This document shows positions 1 to 6,528 of a stretch of 64,000 bases of DNA, piece by piece. The translations under genes were made by a program, and so were the position numbers. A model generated the notes under the pieces. That model was not told the origin of the DNA. It did not search any database and saw only the letters and a list, made by a program, of their open reading frames with translations. Source of the DNA: Pseudomonas caspiana (lineage in GTDB: Bacteria > Pseudomonadota > Gammaproteobacteria > Pseudomonadales > Pseudomonadaceae); the NCBI RefSeq assembly GCF_002158995.1, contig NZ_LOHF01000003.1, positions 185,554 to 249,553 of the forward strand, read 5' to 3'. Position 1 is the stretch's first letter. Every line of letters starts with the position of its first letter.

Positions 1-2
1 AT

Positions 3-443
3 CAGAGCCTGACGCCAGTGGCTGCTATCGTACTGATCGTGGGTGCAGGCGGTGGCTTCAAGCAAATGCTGGTCGCAAGCGGTGTGGGCGACTTGATCGG
101 CCACATGGCGGTGCAGGCGCAGATCAACCCGATCATGCTGGCCTGGCTGGTAGCGGCGGTGATTCGTATTGCGACGGGCTCGGCGACGGTGGCTACCATT
201 ACCGGTGCGGGCATTGTGGCACCAGTGATTGGTCTGATCCCGGGCGTTAACCGTGAGTTGCTGGTGTTGGCCACGGGTGCCGGGTCGTTGATTCTGTCCC
301 ACGTGAACGATGCCGGTTTCTGGCTGGTGAAGCAGTATTTCAATATGACTGTGGCCGAGACGTTCAAGACCTGGACGGTGATGGAAACCATTCTGTCGGT
401 GGTCGGTTTGATCTTCATCATGTTGTTGTCGATGGTGATTTGA
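3..443 (+). CDS. GntP-family gluconate:H+ symporter, C-terminal part (cut by window start)
   Basis: The reading frame is open from the first bases and ends with TGA at 441-443, so only about 146 C-terminal residues are present. It keeps the family signature region (ATGSATVAT, then GAGS and HVNDAGFW) and ends in a hydrophobic helix. The family imports gluconate or related sugar acids with protons across the inner membrane. It is clearly paralogous to the permease at 19093-20544, with the same motifs in the same order, but here the C-terminus ends normally a few residues after the last membrane helix. A GC-rich inverted repeat follows at once. The exact substrate cannot be told. Confidence 0.9.
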   Translation, partial: QSLTPVAAIVLIVGAGGGFKQMLVASGVGDLIGHMAVQAQINPIMLAWLVAAVIRIATGSATVATITGAGIVAPVIGLIPGVNRELLVLATGAGSLILSHVNDAGFWLVKQYFNMTVAETFKTWTVMETILSVVGLIFIMLLSMVI

Positions 444-461
444 TCTAGCACTTCTGTTGTG

Positions 462-484
462 GGCCGGCTCACTTCGCCGGCCTT
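462..484 (+). terminator. Weak intrinsic terminator after the GntP-family gene
   Basis: A 7-bp perfect stem (GGCCGGC at 462-468, GCCGGCC at 476-482) with a 7-base loop lies 19 bases after the stop. Only two T follow, so termination may be inefficient. Confidence 0.45.
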
Positions 485-1032
485 CAACAATCGGTCCTAC
501 GGCGTACACGCCAAACCTCTTGAACTGCCGCAACGCCCCTTCCCCGCTTGACCCACGTTTACTCTCGTAAAGCTCAATCGTGTCGCCCGACGCAAATCTC
601 CCCGTCAAGCTCATACCTATCTGACCCCACCAACACCGTATTCCTACGCACCCTGTAGCGATTTCCATCAATACTTTCCGAAGATTCCAGCGTATCTCTG
701 AAGTTACGCCTACGCTGATATTCAATCGGGGATATGCCGTCGTATACCTTGATGTGTTGCGGGAAAATGCTGCCGCTCAGGTACACGCTTCACGCTCTGA
801 ACAGAAAGGTGTCCAGCCGCGCAGCTAAATACGGGCTTTTGCTAACAAAAACAGGCAGAATTGGCGCGCTCATCGGGTCGGTAACCGGCCTTGATGACAG
901 AAAAATGTACCGAGGGAATTAAATTCACACCTGTAACGTCATATTGATGGACGCATTTGGATGTACTCGGCAACTATTACCACGCAAAGGCAAACGCCAG
1001 CCTCCTGCTGAGAGGCCATCAAGGAAACGATT
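485..1032. other. Stretch without a convincing gene, upstream of csrA
   Basis: This roughly 550-base stretch has no strong coding signal. A minus-strand frame at 574-786 would encode 70 residues from a GTG codon (with ISPIEYQRRR near its start). It has a protein-like composition, but I recognise no family and see no clear ribosome-binding site, so it may be a gene remnant. The last ~100 bases should carry the csrA promoter. Confidence 0.35.
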
Positions 1033-1221
1033 ATGTTGATACTCACCCGCAAAGTAGGCGAAAGCATAAACATTGGTGACGAGATTACCGTCACGATTCT
1101 GGGCGTTCAGGGCCTTCAGGTACGCCTGGGCATCAACGCACCAAAAAATGTTTCTGTGCATCGTGAAGAAATCTACAAACGCATCCAGGCAGAACTTGCC
1201 CCGAACCAAGACCCACAATGA
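1033..1221 (+). CDS. csrA: Carbon storage regulator CsrA/RsmA family (RsmE-like)
   Basis: This 62-residue protein matches the family over its whole length: [12 protein letters not shown] at the start, the [15 protein letters not shown] segment with the RNA-contacting VHREE residues, and a short variable tail. CsrA dimers bind ANGGA motifs in mRNA leaders and block or alter translation and stability, controlling secondary metabolism, motility and biofilm. Pseudomonads carry several paralogues; the [13 protein letters not shown] segment resembles RsmE-type copies more than classical RsmA. AAGGAAAC precedes the ATG at good spacing, and its GGA could serve autoregulation, as known for the family. 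It is monocistronic, with a strong terminator behind it. Confidence 0.96.
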   Translation: MLILTRKVGESINIGDEITVTILGVQGLQVRLGINAPKNVSVHREEIYKRIQAELAPNQDPQ

Positions 1222-1274
1222 CCTGATCGTTCCCCCTATTCAAACCGGGTTGCTTCATATCAGGCAGGTCGGCC

Positions 1275-1299
1275 ACGGCGTCTTCGGACGCCGTTTTTT
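1275..1299 (+). terminator. Rho-independent terminator of csrA
   Basis: A perfect 8-bp stem (ACGGCGTC 1275-1282, GACGCCGT 1287-1294) closes a TTCG tetraloop and runs straight into a T tract (1294-1299). This is the clearest intrinsic terminator in the window. Confidence 0.93.
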
Positions 1300-1511
1300 A
1301 TGCCCCTTCGTTTATAGCCTCCAGTCTTCACAAGCCTCCACGGCGCTCAATATGTGGCTATTAGCCGCTTACGACCACTTGTCCGCCACCTAGAACTCCT
1401 GCTGAAAATCCTCACTCAACCCCATGAACACAAGGATCGATGCAAAGCCCGTAGTCAGTTGTGAGCCAAGCACGCTCTTCATTTTCATGAACAGCAAAAC
1501 GGTGAATAACA

Positions 1512-2243
1512 ATGGACACAACGTCGCAAAACCCGACCGGCACCACAAACCAGAATAATGACCCGCCGCAGGATCACCTGCACCATCTGCAAGAAGACGC
1601 AGTCGCAGCGATCAACAGCGCCAAGGAGCATGGCTCAGCTCAGTTTGAGCAATATCGCGACACGGCCGTCGATCAGATCGAAAACCTGGCCCACTCCGCT
1701 CAGTCTGCCGCCGAGCAGATGCAGGATGGTGACACGTTGGGGCTTTCTCACTACGTGACCGACCTTGCTCAGAACATGACTACGCTGGCCGGTAATCTGC
1801 GCGGTAAAAGCATCGATGAACTGCTGCAACAGGCAGGCAAACTGGCTCGGGATAATCCGGCGCTGTTTGTCACCGGCAGCGTGGCATTAGGCTTTGGTTT
1901 GTCGCGCTTTCTCAAGGCTTCCAATTCGGGCCAGTCCCCTACCGAGGCGTTCGGCACAGAGCCGCCCGACACGAGGCCCGTAAGGCCAAACGATGAATTG
2001 GGCAGCGATTATCAGACAGAGTCGAGCCCGATTGTCGAAGCAGATCATGTGCCTCCCGTTGCCCATGCCCACATGGGTGATGTCTATCACAGTGGCAGGC
2101 CCGGCGTTGTCGACCGAAGCGCTACGCCTGATGCTGCGTCGGGGGCCGCAATTGCGGACGGGCCGAATGGAGGTATATCCGATGACGATCTGACCGAGGC
2201 TGCCCGGAATAAAGAAGGGCTGTCACGAGGAGGTGTGCAATGA
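1512..2243 (+). CDS. Hypothetical membrane-anchored protein, first gene of a three-gene envelope/stress unit
   Basis: The protein has 243 residues. The first 25 are polar and rich in Asn, Gln and Pro, followed by predicted amphipathic helix (about 26-112) rich in Ala, Gln and Glu. One hydrophobic segment lies at about 117-133, and a Pro/Asp-rich disordered tail follows. This layout resembles proteins annotated as nutrient-deprivation-induced or general stress proteins beside DUF3618 and holin-X-like genes; the link is by layout and neighbours, not by a motif. Its last four bases overlap the next start (ATGA), so the two are very probably translationally coupled. Function unknown. Confidence 0.75.
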   Translation: MDTTSQNPTGTTNQNNDPPQDHLHHLQEDAVAAINSAKEHGSAQFEQYRDTAVDQIENLAHSAQSAAEQMQDGDTLGLSHYVTDLAQNMTTLAGNLRGKSIDELLQQAGKLARDNPALFVTGSVALGFGLSRFLKASNSGQSPTEAFGTEPPDTRPVRPNDELGSDYQTESSPIVEADHVPPVAHAHMGDVYHSGRPGVVDRSATPDAASGAAIADGPNGGISDDDLTEAARNKEGLSRGGVQ

Positions 2244-2647
2244 CCACTTCTCCCAATACACCTCCTGAAGGCGATACCTCGGCGCTGGGCTTGATCCGCC
2301 AGTTGGCACATGAAGTTCCGGCCCTGCTCAGCAAAGAGCTGGCGTTAGCCAAAGCGGAAGTCAGAGAGTCGATCAACGCCGCAAAAGCGGGCGTTGCGGC
2401 CGTCAGCGGCGGCGCAGTGGTCATGCTGGCCGGGCTGGTCATCGTGCTGCTGGCGGCGGTTTACGCGTTGGCCAACCTCATGCAGCCATGGCTTGCCGCG
2501 TTGATCGTCGGGGTCGTCGCCATGGCCATCGGCTTCATCATGATCCAGTCCGGCAAGAAGCAATTCGACGCGTCAAACCTGACACCTGAGCGCACCGTCA
2601 GCTCCCTGCAAAAAGACAAGGACGCCATCCAGAGGAAAGTCTCATGA
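2240..2647 (+). CDS. Phage_holin_3_6 (DUF1469)-like membrane protein
   Basis: The protein has 135 residues: an N-terminal amphipathic stretch containing ELALAKAEVRE, typical of this family, two hydrophobic helices at about 47-68 and 77-98, then a charged tail. Despite the domain name these chromosomal proteins are not lysis holins. They usually lie between stress-related genes with DUF3618 or YtxH domains, as here. It overlaps both neighbours by four bases (ATGA at 2240 and again at 2644). It probably sits in the inner membrane and may partner the proteins on either side. Confidence 0.8.
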   Translation: MTTSPNTPPEGDTSALGLIRQLAHEVPALLSKELALAKAEVRESINAAKAGVAAVSGGAVVMLAGLVIVLLAAVYALANLMQPWLAALIVGVVAMAIGFIMIQSGKKQFDASNLTPERTVSSLQKDKDAIQRKVS

Positions 2648-3468
2648 GTATCGACAGCACATTCGACACCCCGGAAAGCTTTGACAGTGATTCGCACAAA
2701 AGCCCGGAAACGCTTGAGCGGGAGATCGACGCGCAACGCTCGAGCATCGGTAATATCGTTGACGCACTGGAAGGCAAGTTTTCCCCAGGACAGTTGCTTG
2801 ACCAGGCACTGAGCTATGGCAAAGGCACCGGCGGCGAGTTTTTCAGCAATCTAGGCAATACGGTTAAAACCAATCCTCTGCCAACAGTGCTTACTTCGGT
2901 CGGGCTGTTATGGCTGATGATGGGACAGAACCGCAGCGCCTCCCCCAACGGGCCATCCAGCCTCGGCAATCTGGGTGAGCGCATTGGTGACATGGCCCAC
3001 AGCGTGACGGACACCTTCGACAGTGCCAAATCCAGAATCGAAGAGACTGCGCATCGCATGAAGGAAAAAGCCGGGAAGGTGTCAGACGAGGTCAGTGAAA
3101 AACTCTCGGTCACGGGAGAGCGCTTGAACAAGGGCAGCCATGACGCTCGTGATTCTCTGCATGAGCAAACCCGAAACGTGCAATCCAGCCTGACCTCTAT
3201 GCTGCGCGAGCAGCCATTGGCACTGGCGGCGATCGGCATTGCATTAGGCGCGGCCCTGGGTGCGGCATTGCCAGCGACCGAGCGGGAGAACCAGATGATG
3301 GGCCAGGCCAGCGATACCTTGACCGAGAAAGTCAAACAGACCGCGAGCGAAGGTTATGAAAAAGTTGCGCAGGAAGCGAAGGGCGTAGTCGATGAGGTGA
3401 AGTCGGCGCAGCCTGCCGGCACAGCTCAGCAGGGTTCGACGGTGGACATGTCTTCCGGGCTGGGTTAG
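2644..3468 (+). CDS. DUF3618/YtxH-like membrane-anchored stress protein
   Basis: The 274-residue protein opens with the DUF3618-type pattern (SPETLEREIDAQR, then a segment ending VDALEGKFSPG) and a first hydrophobic stretch around 79-90. A long charged amphipathic region rich in Lys, Glu and Ala follows (about 105-180), resembling LEA/YtxH-type helices. A second hydrophobic, Gly/Ala-rich segment lies near 186-204, and the tail is again charged. It is the last gene of the overlapping trio. Such proteins are commonly tied to envelope or osmotic stress, which is only an inference here. A long inverted repeat follows 12 bases after the stop. Confidence 0.78.
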   Translation: MSIDSTFDTPESFDSDSHKSPETLEREIDAQRSSIGNIVDALEGKFSPGQLLDQALSYGKGTGGEFFSNLGNTVKTNPLPTVLTSVGLLWLMMGQNRSASPNGPSSLGNLGERIGDMAHSVTDTFDSAKSRIEETAHRMKEKAGKVSDEVSEKLSVTGERLNKGSHDARDSLHEQTRNVQSSLTSMLREQPLALAAIGIALGAALGAALPATERENQMMGQASDTLTEKVKQTASEGYEKVAQEAKGVVDEVKSAQPAGTAQQGSTVDMSSGLG

Positions 3469-3480
3469 TCGAGATTTGCA

Positions 3481-3532
3481 TCGCCTGTACCGTCCGGATG
3501 CGGCCCAGACCACGTCCGGACGATACAGGCGA
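3481..3532. terminator. Long inverted repeat between convergent genes, probable bidirectional terminator
   Basis: Arms at 3481-3498 and 3515-3532 pair over 18 positions with one mismatch, enclosing a 16-base loop. It lies between the plus-strand trio and the minus-strand YdcH-like gene that ends at 3540. Neither side has a T tract, so it may act as an mRNA 3'-end stabiliser instead of a classical terminator. Confidence 0.5.
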
Positions 3533-3539
3533 CTCGTTC

Positions 3540-3782
3540 TCACTCTGGGGACTCTACACGCTGAACAATGCTGTCCTTGATCAGCAACCTCTTCTCCTTC
3601 AGTTTCTTTAACTGATCATCACCAATTCCCCCCGCTGGACCAGACTCTGCGTCCAGAACCTCGCTATCAATCCGAGCGTAATCGTCGAGCAAGTGATTGA
3701 GCTTTTTATCCGTATTACGGCGCTCGGCGACTTGCTCCCGAGTGAGCTTCAGATCTGCGTACAAATCGTGCTTGACCGGCAT
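3540..3782 (-). CDS. YdcH/DUF465-like small coiled-coil protein
   Basis: I place the start at the internal ATG (3782), giving 80 residues, because AGAGAGG lies at ideal distance upstream and the 19 codons before it look non-coding. The protein is all-helical and highly charged, with heptad-like segments around residues 12-40 and 57-72 and a KLKEKRLLIKDSI stretch. This matches the short YdcH/SlyX-like family, whose role is unknown. It lies 60 bases downstream of panE on the same strand and may share its transcript. Confidence 0.75.
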   Translation of the reverse strand: MPVKHDLYADLKLTREQVAERRNTDKKLNHLLDDYARIDSEVLDAESGPAGGIGDDQLKKLKEKRLLIKDSIVQRVESPE

Positions 3783-3842
3783 GGAACACCTCTCTGACTG
3801 CAAAGACTCATTGGCGAAGATTCGCCACTTCCAGTTCAACCG

Positions 3843-4778
3843 CTATGCCTGCTCACGCAGACGGCGTACTTCGTAAGCCTTCAAATGCGTATAGGCAAAA
3901 CCCAGAACAGATAACGACGGCTCCAGGCCTAGGGCCTCCCGACGTACCAGCAAATCACCCAAAACATGCTCCACTTCTATCGATGCGCCGCGCTCCATGT
4001 CGCGCAACATCGACGCGCTCAGCTTCGACCCTGAAGCCGTCAGCATGCTCAGGTAACGCTGACGAACCGTTTCATGCAACGGATGGCCCTGCGCGTCAGC
4101 GATGGCGCAACACTCTGCGAACAGTTTCACCACCAGTGGCAGGCCTTGCGCTTCAAGAACATCCCCCAGGCTGGCGCGCATGGCGCCCGTGATCCCGGCA
4201 AGGGTCGCGATGAAACACCACTTGTCCCACATATCCTGAACAATGTGCTGACTGAGATTGGCCTCGAAGCCCGCCTCTGCCAAGGCTTCGGCAACCCGCA
4301 GGATGCGCGGAGTTGATGCGCCATCAAGCTCGCCAAACGACAACTGATGCCTGTCATTGAGATGCAAGATAGTGCCCAGGGTACTGCGATCCACAGAAAT
4401 CAGGCACTGACCGCCCAACACATTGACGCTGTCGAACCGCTCCGTGAGACGCGCCAAATGGGCAATGCCGTTAAGCAACGGCAGAATGGCCGTGCCGGGG
4501 CCGACCGCCGGCGCAAACGCGTCCATGGCCGAATCCAGGTCATAGGCTTTACAGCTCAGAATGATCAAATCATAGGGACCGTCGAGCATGTTACTCAGCA
4601 CGCAGGGCGGCGACGGGTACAGGATGTTGCCTTGAGGGCTGCGGATAATCAGGCCATCACGTTCCAGTTCGTCGGCCCGGGCTGGCCGTACCAAAAAGGA
4701 CACATCGCGCCCCGCCTCCAGTAATCGTCCACCAAAATACCCGCCGATGGCCCCCGCTCCAACGATCAAGATACGCAT
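3843..4778 (-). CDS. panE: 2-dehydropantoate 2-reductase (ketopantoate reductase family)
   Basis: The 311-residue protein begins with a textbook Rossmann motif (ILIVGAGAIGGYFGGRL). The ketopantoate reductase segments follow: ILSCKAYD, LPLLNGI, and VQDMWDKWCF, which holds the family's catalytic Lys region. The family reduces 2-dehydropantoate to pantoate with NADPH in coenzyme A synthesis. Pseudomonads carry several paralogues, and those isolated from other pan genes may act on related 2-oxo acids, so the exact substrate is uncertain. No pathway partners are adjacent. Length is normal. Confidence 0.87.
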   Translation of the reverse strand: MRILIVGAGAIGGYFGGRLLEAGRDVSFLVRPARADELERDGLIIRSPQGNILYPSPPCVLSNMLDGPYDLIILSCKAYDLDSAMDAFAPAVGPGTAILPLLNGIAHLARLTERFDSVNVLGGQCLISVDRSTLGTILHLNDRHQLSFGELDGASTPRILRVAEALAEAGFEANLSQHIVQDMWDKWCFIATLAGITGAMRASLGDVLEAQGLPLVVKLFAECCAIADAQGHPLHETVRQRYLSMLTASGSKLSASMLRDMERGASIEVEHVLGDLLVRREALGLEPSLSVLGFAYTHLKAYEVRRLREQA

Positions 4779-4949
4779 TGATATCGACCTCCCGAGACGC
4801 TATGGAACGCAGAGAATCTGCCCGCTCCAACGCACTCAAAGCACGGTTAAACAGTGAGCGTAGAAGATGTTACGGCGACCCTCAACATGCTGAGCAGGAT
4901 GGAGAGAAATGCGCGTGGTTGCATTAGGATTAGCTAATCGTCATTATTT

Positions 4950-4968
4950 GATAATAATTTTCATTAGC
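4950..4968. promoter_or_regulatory. Putative Fur box upstream of the FecI-type sigma gene
   Basis: GATAATAATTTTCATTA starts at 4950 and matches most of the 19-base Fur consensus (GATAATGATAATCATTATC). It lies about 12-30 bases before the sigma-factor ATG. Further AT-rich TCATTA/TAATC sequence at 4938-4947 could extend it. Iron-Fur repression of fecI-like genes is well established; binding here is an inference. Confidence 0.7.
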
Positions 4969-4979
4969 ACTATCAAATC

Positions 4980-5510
4980 ATGTCTTCCACTCCCCTTAAC
5001 GCTCAGCAATTGACCGCGCGCAACCGTGTCCTGCGCCAATTGTTCGGTGATCATCACAGCTGGCTGTTAACCCGCTTGCACGCACGCCTGGGCTGTCGCC
5101 ATGACGCGGATGATATGGCGTCGGAAACCTTCGCGCAGGTTGTGGCCCTCCCCGACCCATCGGGCATCAACGAGCCGCGGGCCCTTCTGACGACGATTGC
5201 CAAGCGGCTGATTTTTGCCAGTTGGCGCCGCCGGGATCTGGAGCGCGCCTATCTGGAAGTTCTGGCTCAGCAACCATTGGCTCATGAGCCGTCCGCCGAA
5301 GAACAGGCTCAGGCGCTGCAAGCGCTCAGCGCACTTGACCGGATTCTGGATGGCCTGTCGCCGATCGGGCGCAGCGCTTTTTTGTATAGCCAGCTGGACA
5401 ACCTGACCTACGCCGAAATCGGCCAGCGCCTGGGTATTTCGGCACCACGGGTTCATCAATACATCGTCAAAGCGCTGAGCCTCTGTTACCTGGCGCTGGA
5501 AAGTCGATGA
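4980..5510 (+). CDS. ECF RNA polymerase sigma factor, FecI-like (iron starvation type)
   Basis: The 176-residue protein has ECF region 2 (about 20-85, with HDADDMASETFAQV) and region 4 (about 115-170, with NLTYAEIGQRLGISAPRVHQYI forming the helix-turn-helix). These sigma factors redirect RNA polymerase to the gene of a cognate TonB receptor when its siderophore binds outside the cell. The stop overlaps the start of the fecR-like gene (ATGA at 5507), and the receptor is the next gene, so this is a complete cell-surface signalling set. A Fur box lies just upstream, so low iron should induce it. Confidence 0.93.
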   Translation: MSSTPLNAQQLTARNRVLRQLFGDHHSWLLTRLHARLGCRHDADDMASETFAQVVALPDPSGINEPRALLTTIAKRLIFASWRRRDLERAYLEVLAQQPLAHEPSAEEQAQALQALSALDRILDGLSPIGRSAFLYSQLDNLTYAEIGQRLGISAPRVHQYIVKALSLCYLALESR

Positions 5511-6445
5511 CCAGCAGCCACTTGCCGCCCGCGGTAAAACAGGCCATTGAATGGCTCGCACTGCAACGCTCGGGACAGATGAGCACGGCAGATCAGCAAC
5601 ACTTTGAGGAATGGTTACGCAGCAGTGAGGAAAACCGTGACGCCTGGCAAAAGCTGGCGCGGCGATTGGGCTCACTACTCAACGATCTGCCGCAAGTATC
5701 CCATCAGGTACTGAGCAATGCTGGCAGCAGTCGCCGACACTTGTTACGCGGGGCTCTGGGTGTAGCAGGTGTAGGGCTGGGTGGCTGGTGGCTGCAACGC
5801 GCCGGACTGCTGCCCGCTATAAGCAGCGATCTGCAGAGCGGCTTTGCCGAGCGCCGTCCGTTCGTGCTGGAGGACGGTAGCCGCGTGGTGCTTAACGCTC
5901 AAAGCCGCGTCGACCTGGCCATGAGCGTCCGCGAGCGCAGGCTGATCCTGCGTGAAGGCGCATTGAGCATTCAGGTGGCCGCCGACCCTTTGCGCCCGCT
6001 GATAGTACAGACCCGATTTGGAGAAATCCGCGCACTGGGTACCCGCTTCACGGTCACGCTTCGCGAACAGGGCGTGCAGGTATGGGTTCAGGAATCGCGC
6101 GTACAACTCACCGACCCCGCAGGTGCGCGCCTGGAGCTGACCTCGGGTCAGGGCGCGCAACTTGGCGAGTCAGGGCTACGGCCGCTCGATCCTCGGCAGG
6201 CAGGCGAAGGCGTCTGGGAAGACGGCCTGCTGGAAGTTCGTGATCAGTCCCTTGGCGACATCGTCGAAGCGTTGCGCCCCTACCGTCGCGGCATTTTGCG
6301 CATCAGCCCCCAGGCTCGTGCATTGCGGGTCAGCGGTGTGTTCCCGCTGGACGACAGCGATCAGGCGCTGCGCTCGCTGCAAGAAGTCTTGCCGATCAAG
6401 GTCGAGACACACTTCAACTGGTGGACGCAATTAAGTCTGCGCTGA
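5507..6445 (+). CDS. FecR-family anti-sigma/sigma regulator
   Basis: The 312-residue protein has the cytoplasmic DUF4880 domain (about 10-52, with EWLRSSEENRDAWQKL), one membrane segment (about 82-97), the periplasmic FecR domain (about 105-230) and a C-terminal STN-like domain (about 240-305) that should bind the receptor's own signalling domain. The protein holds the FecI-like factor inactive and releases it when the receptor is loaded. A twin arginine (SRRHLL, 75-80) comes right before the membrane helix, like a Tat signal; Tat export has been reported for some Pseudomonas FecR proteins. It overlaps the sigma gene by four bases. Confidence 0.92.
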   Translation: MTSSHLPPAVKQAIEWLALQRSGQMSTADQQHFEEWLRSSEENRDAWQKLARRLGSLLNDLPQVSHQVLSNAGSSRRHLLRGALGVAGVGLGGWWLQRAGLLPAISSDLQSGFAERRPFVLEDGSRVVLNAQSRVDLAMSVRERRLILREGALSIQVAADPLRPLIVQTRFGEIRALGTRFTVTLREQGVQVWVQESRVQLTDPAGARLELTSGQGAQLGESGLRPLDPRQAGEGVWEDGLLEVRDQSLGDIVEALRPYRRGILRISPQARALRVSGVFPLDDSDQALRSLQEVLPIKVETHFNWWTQLSLR

Positions 6446-6528
6446 AAAATATTTTGTGCGCCCCCTTAATATCGGCCCTGCTCGCGTCACATAGCTGACA
6501 TCGACTATCCCTGAGGGAAATTGCTGTC

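Noticed and set aside
2240..2647. Phage lysis holin/prophage remnant
   Set aside because: The holin-like domain name is misleading; no endolysin, capsid or integrase genes are near, and the neighbours are stress-type membrane proteins.
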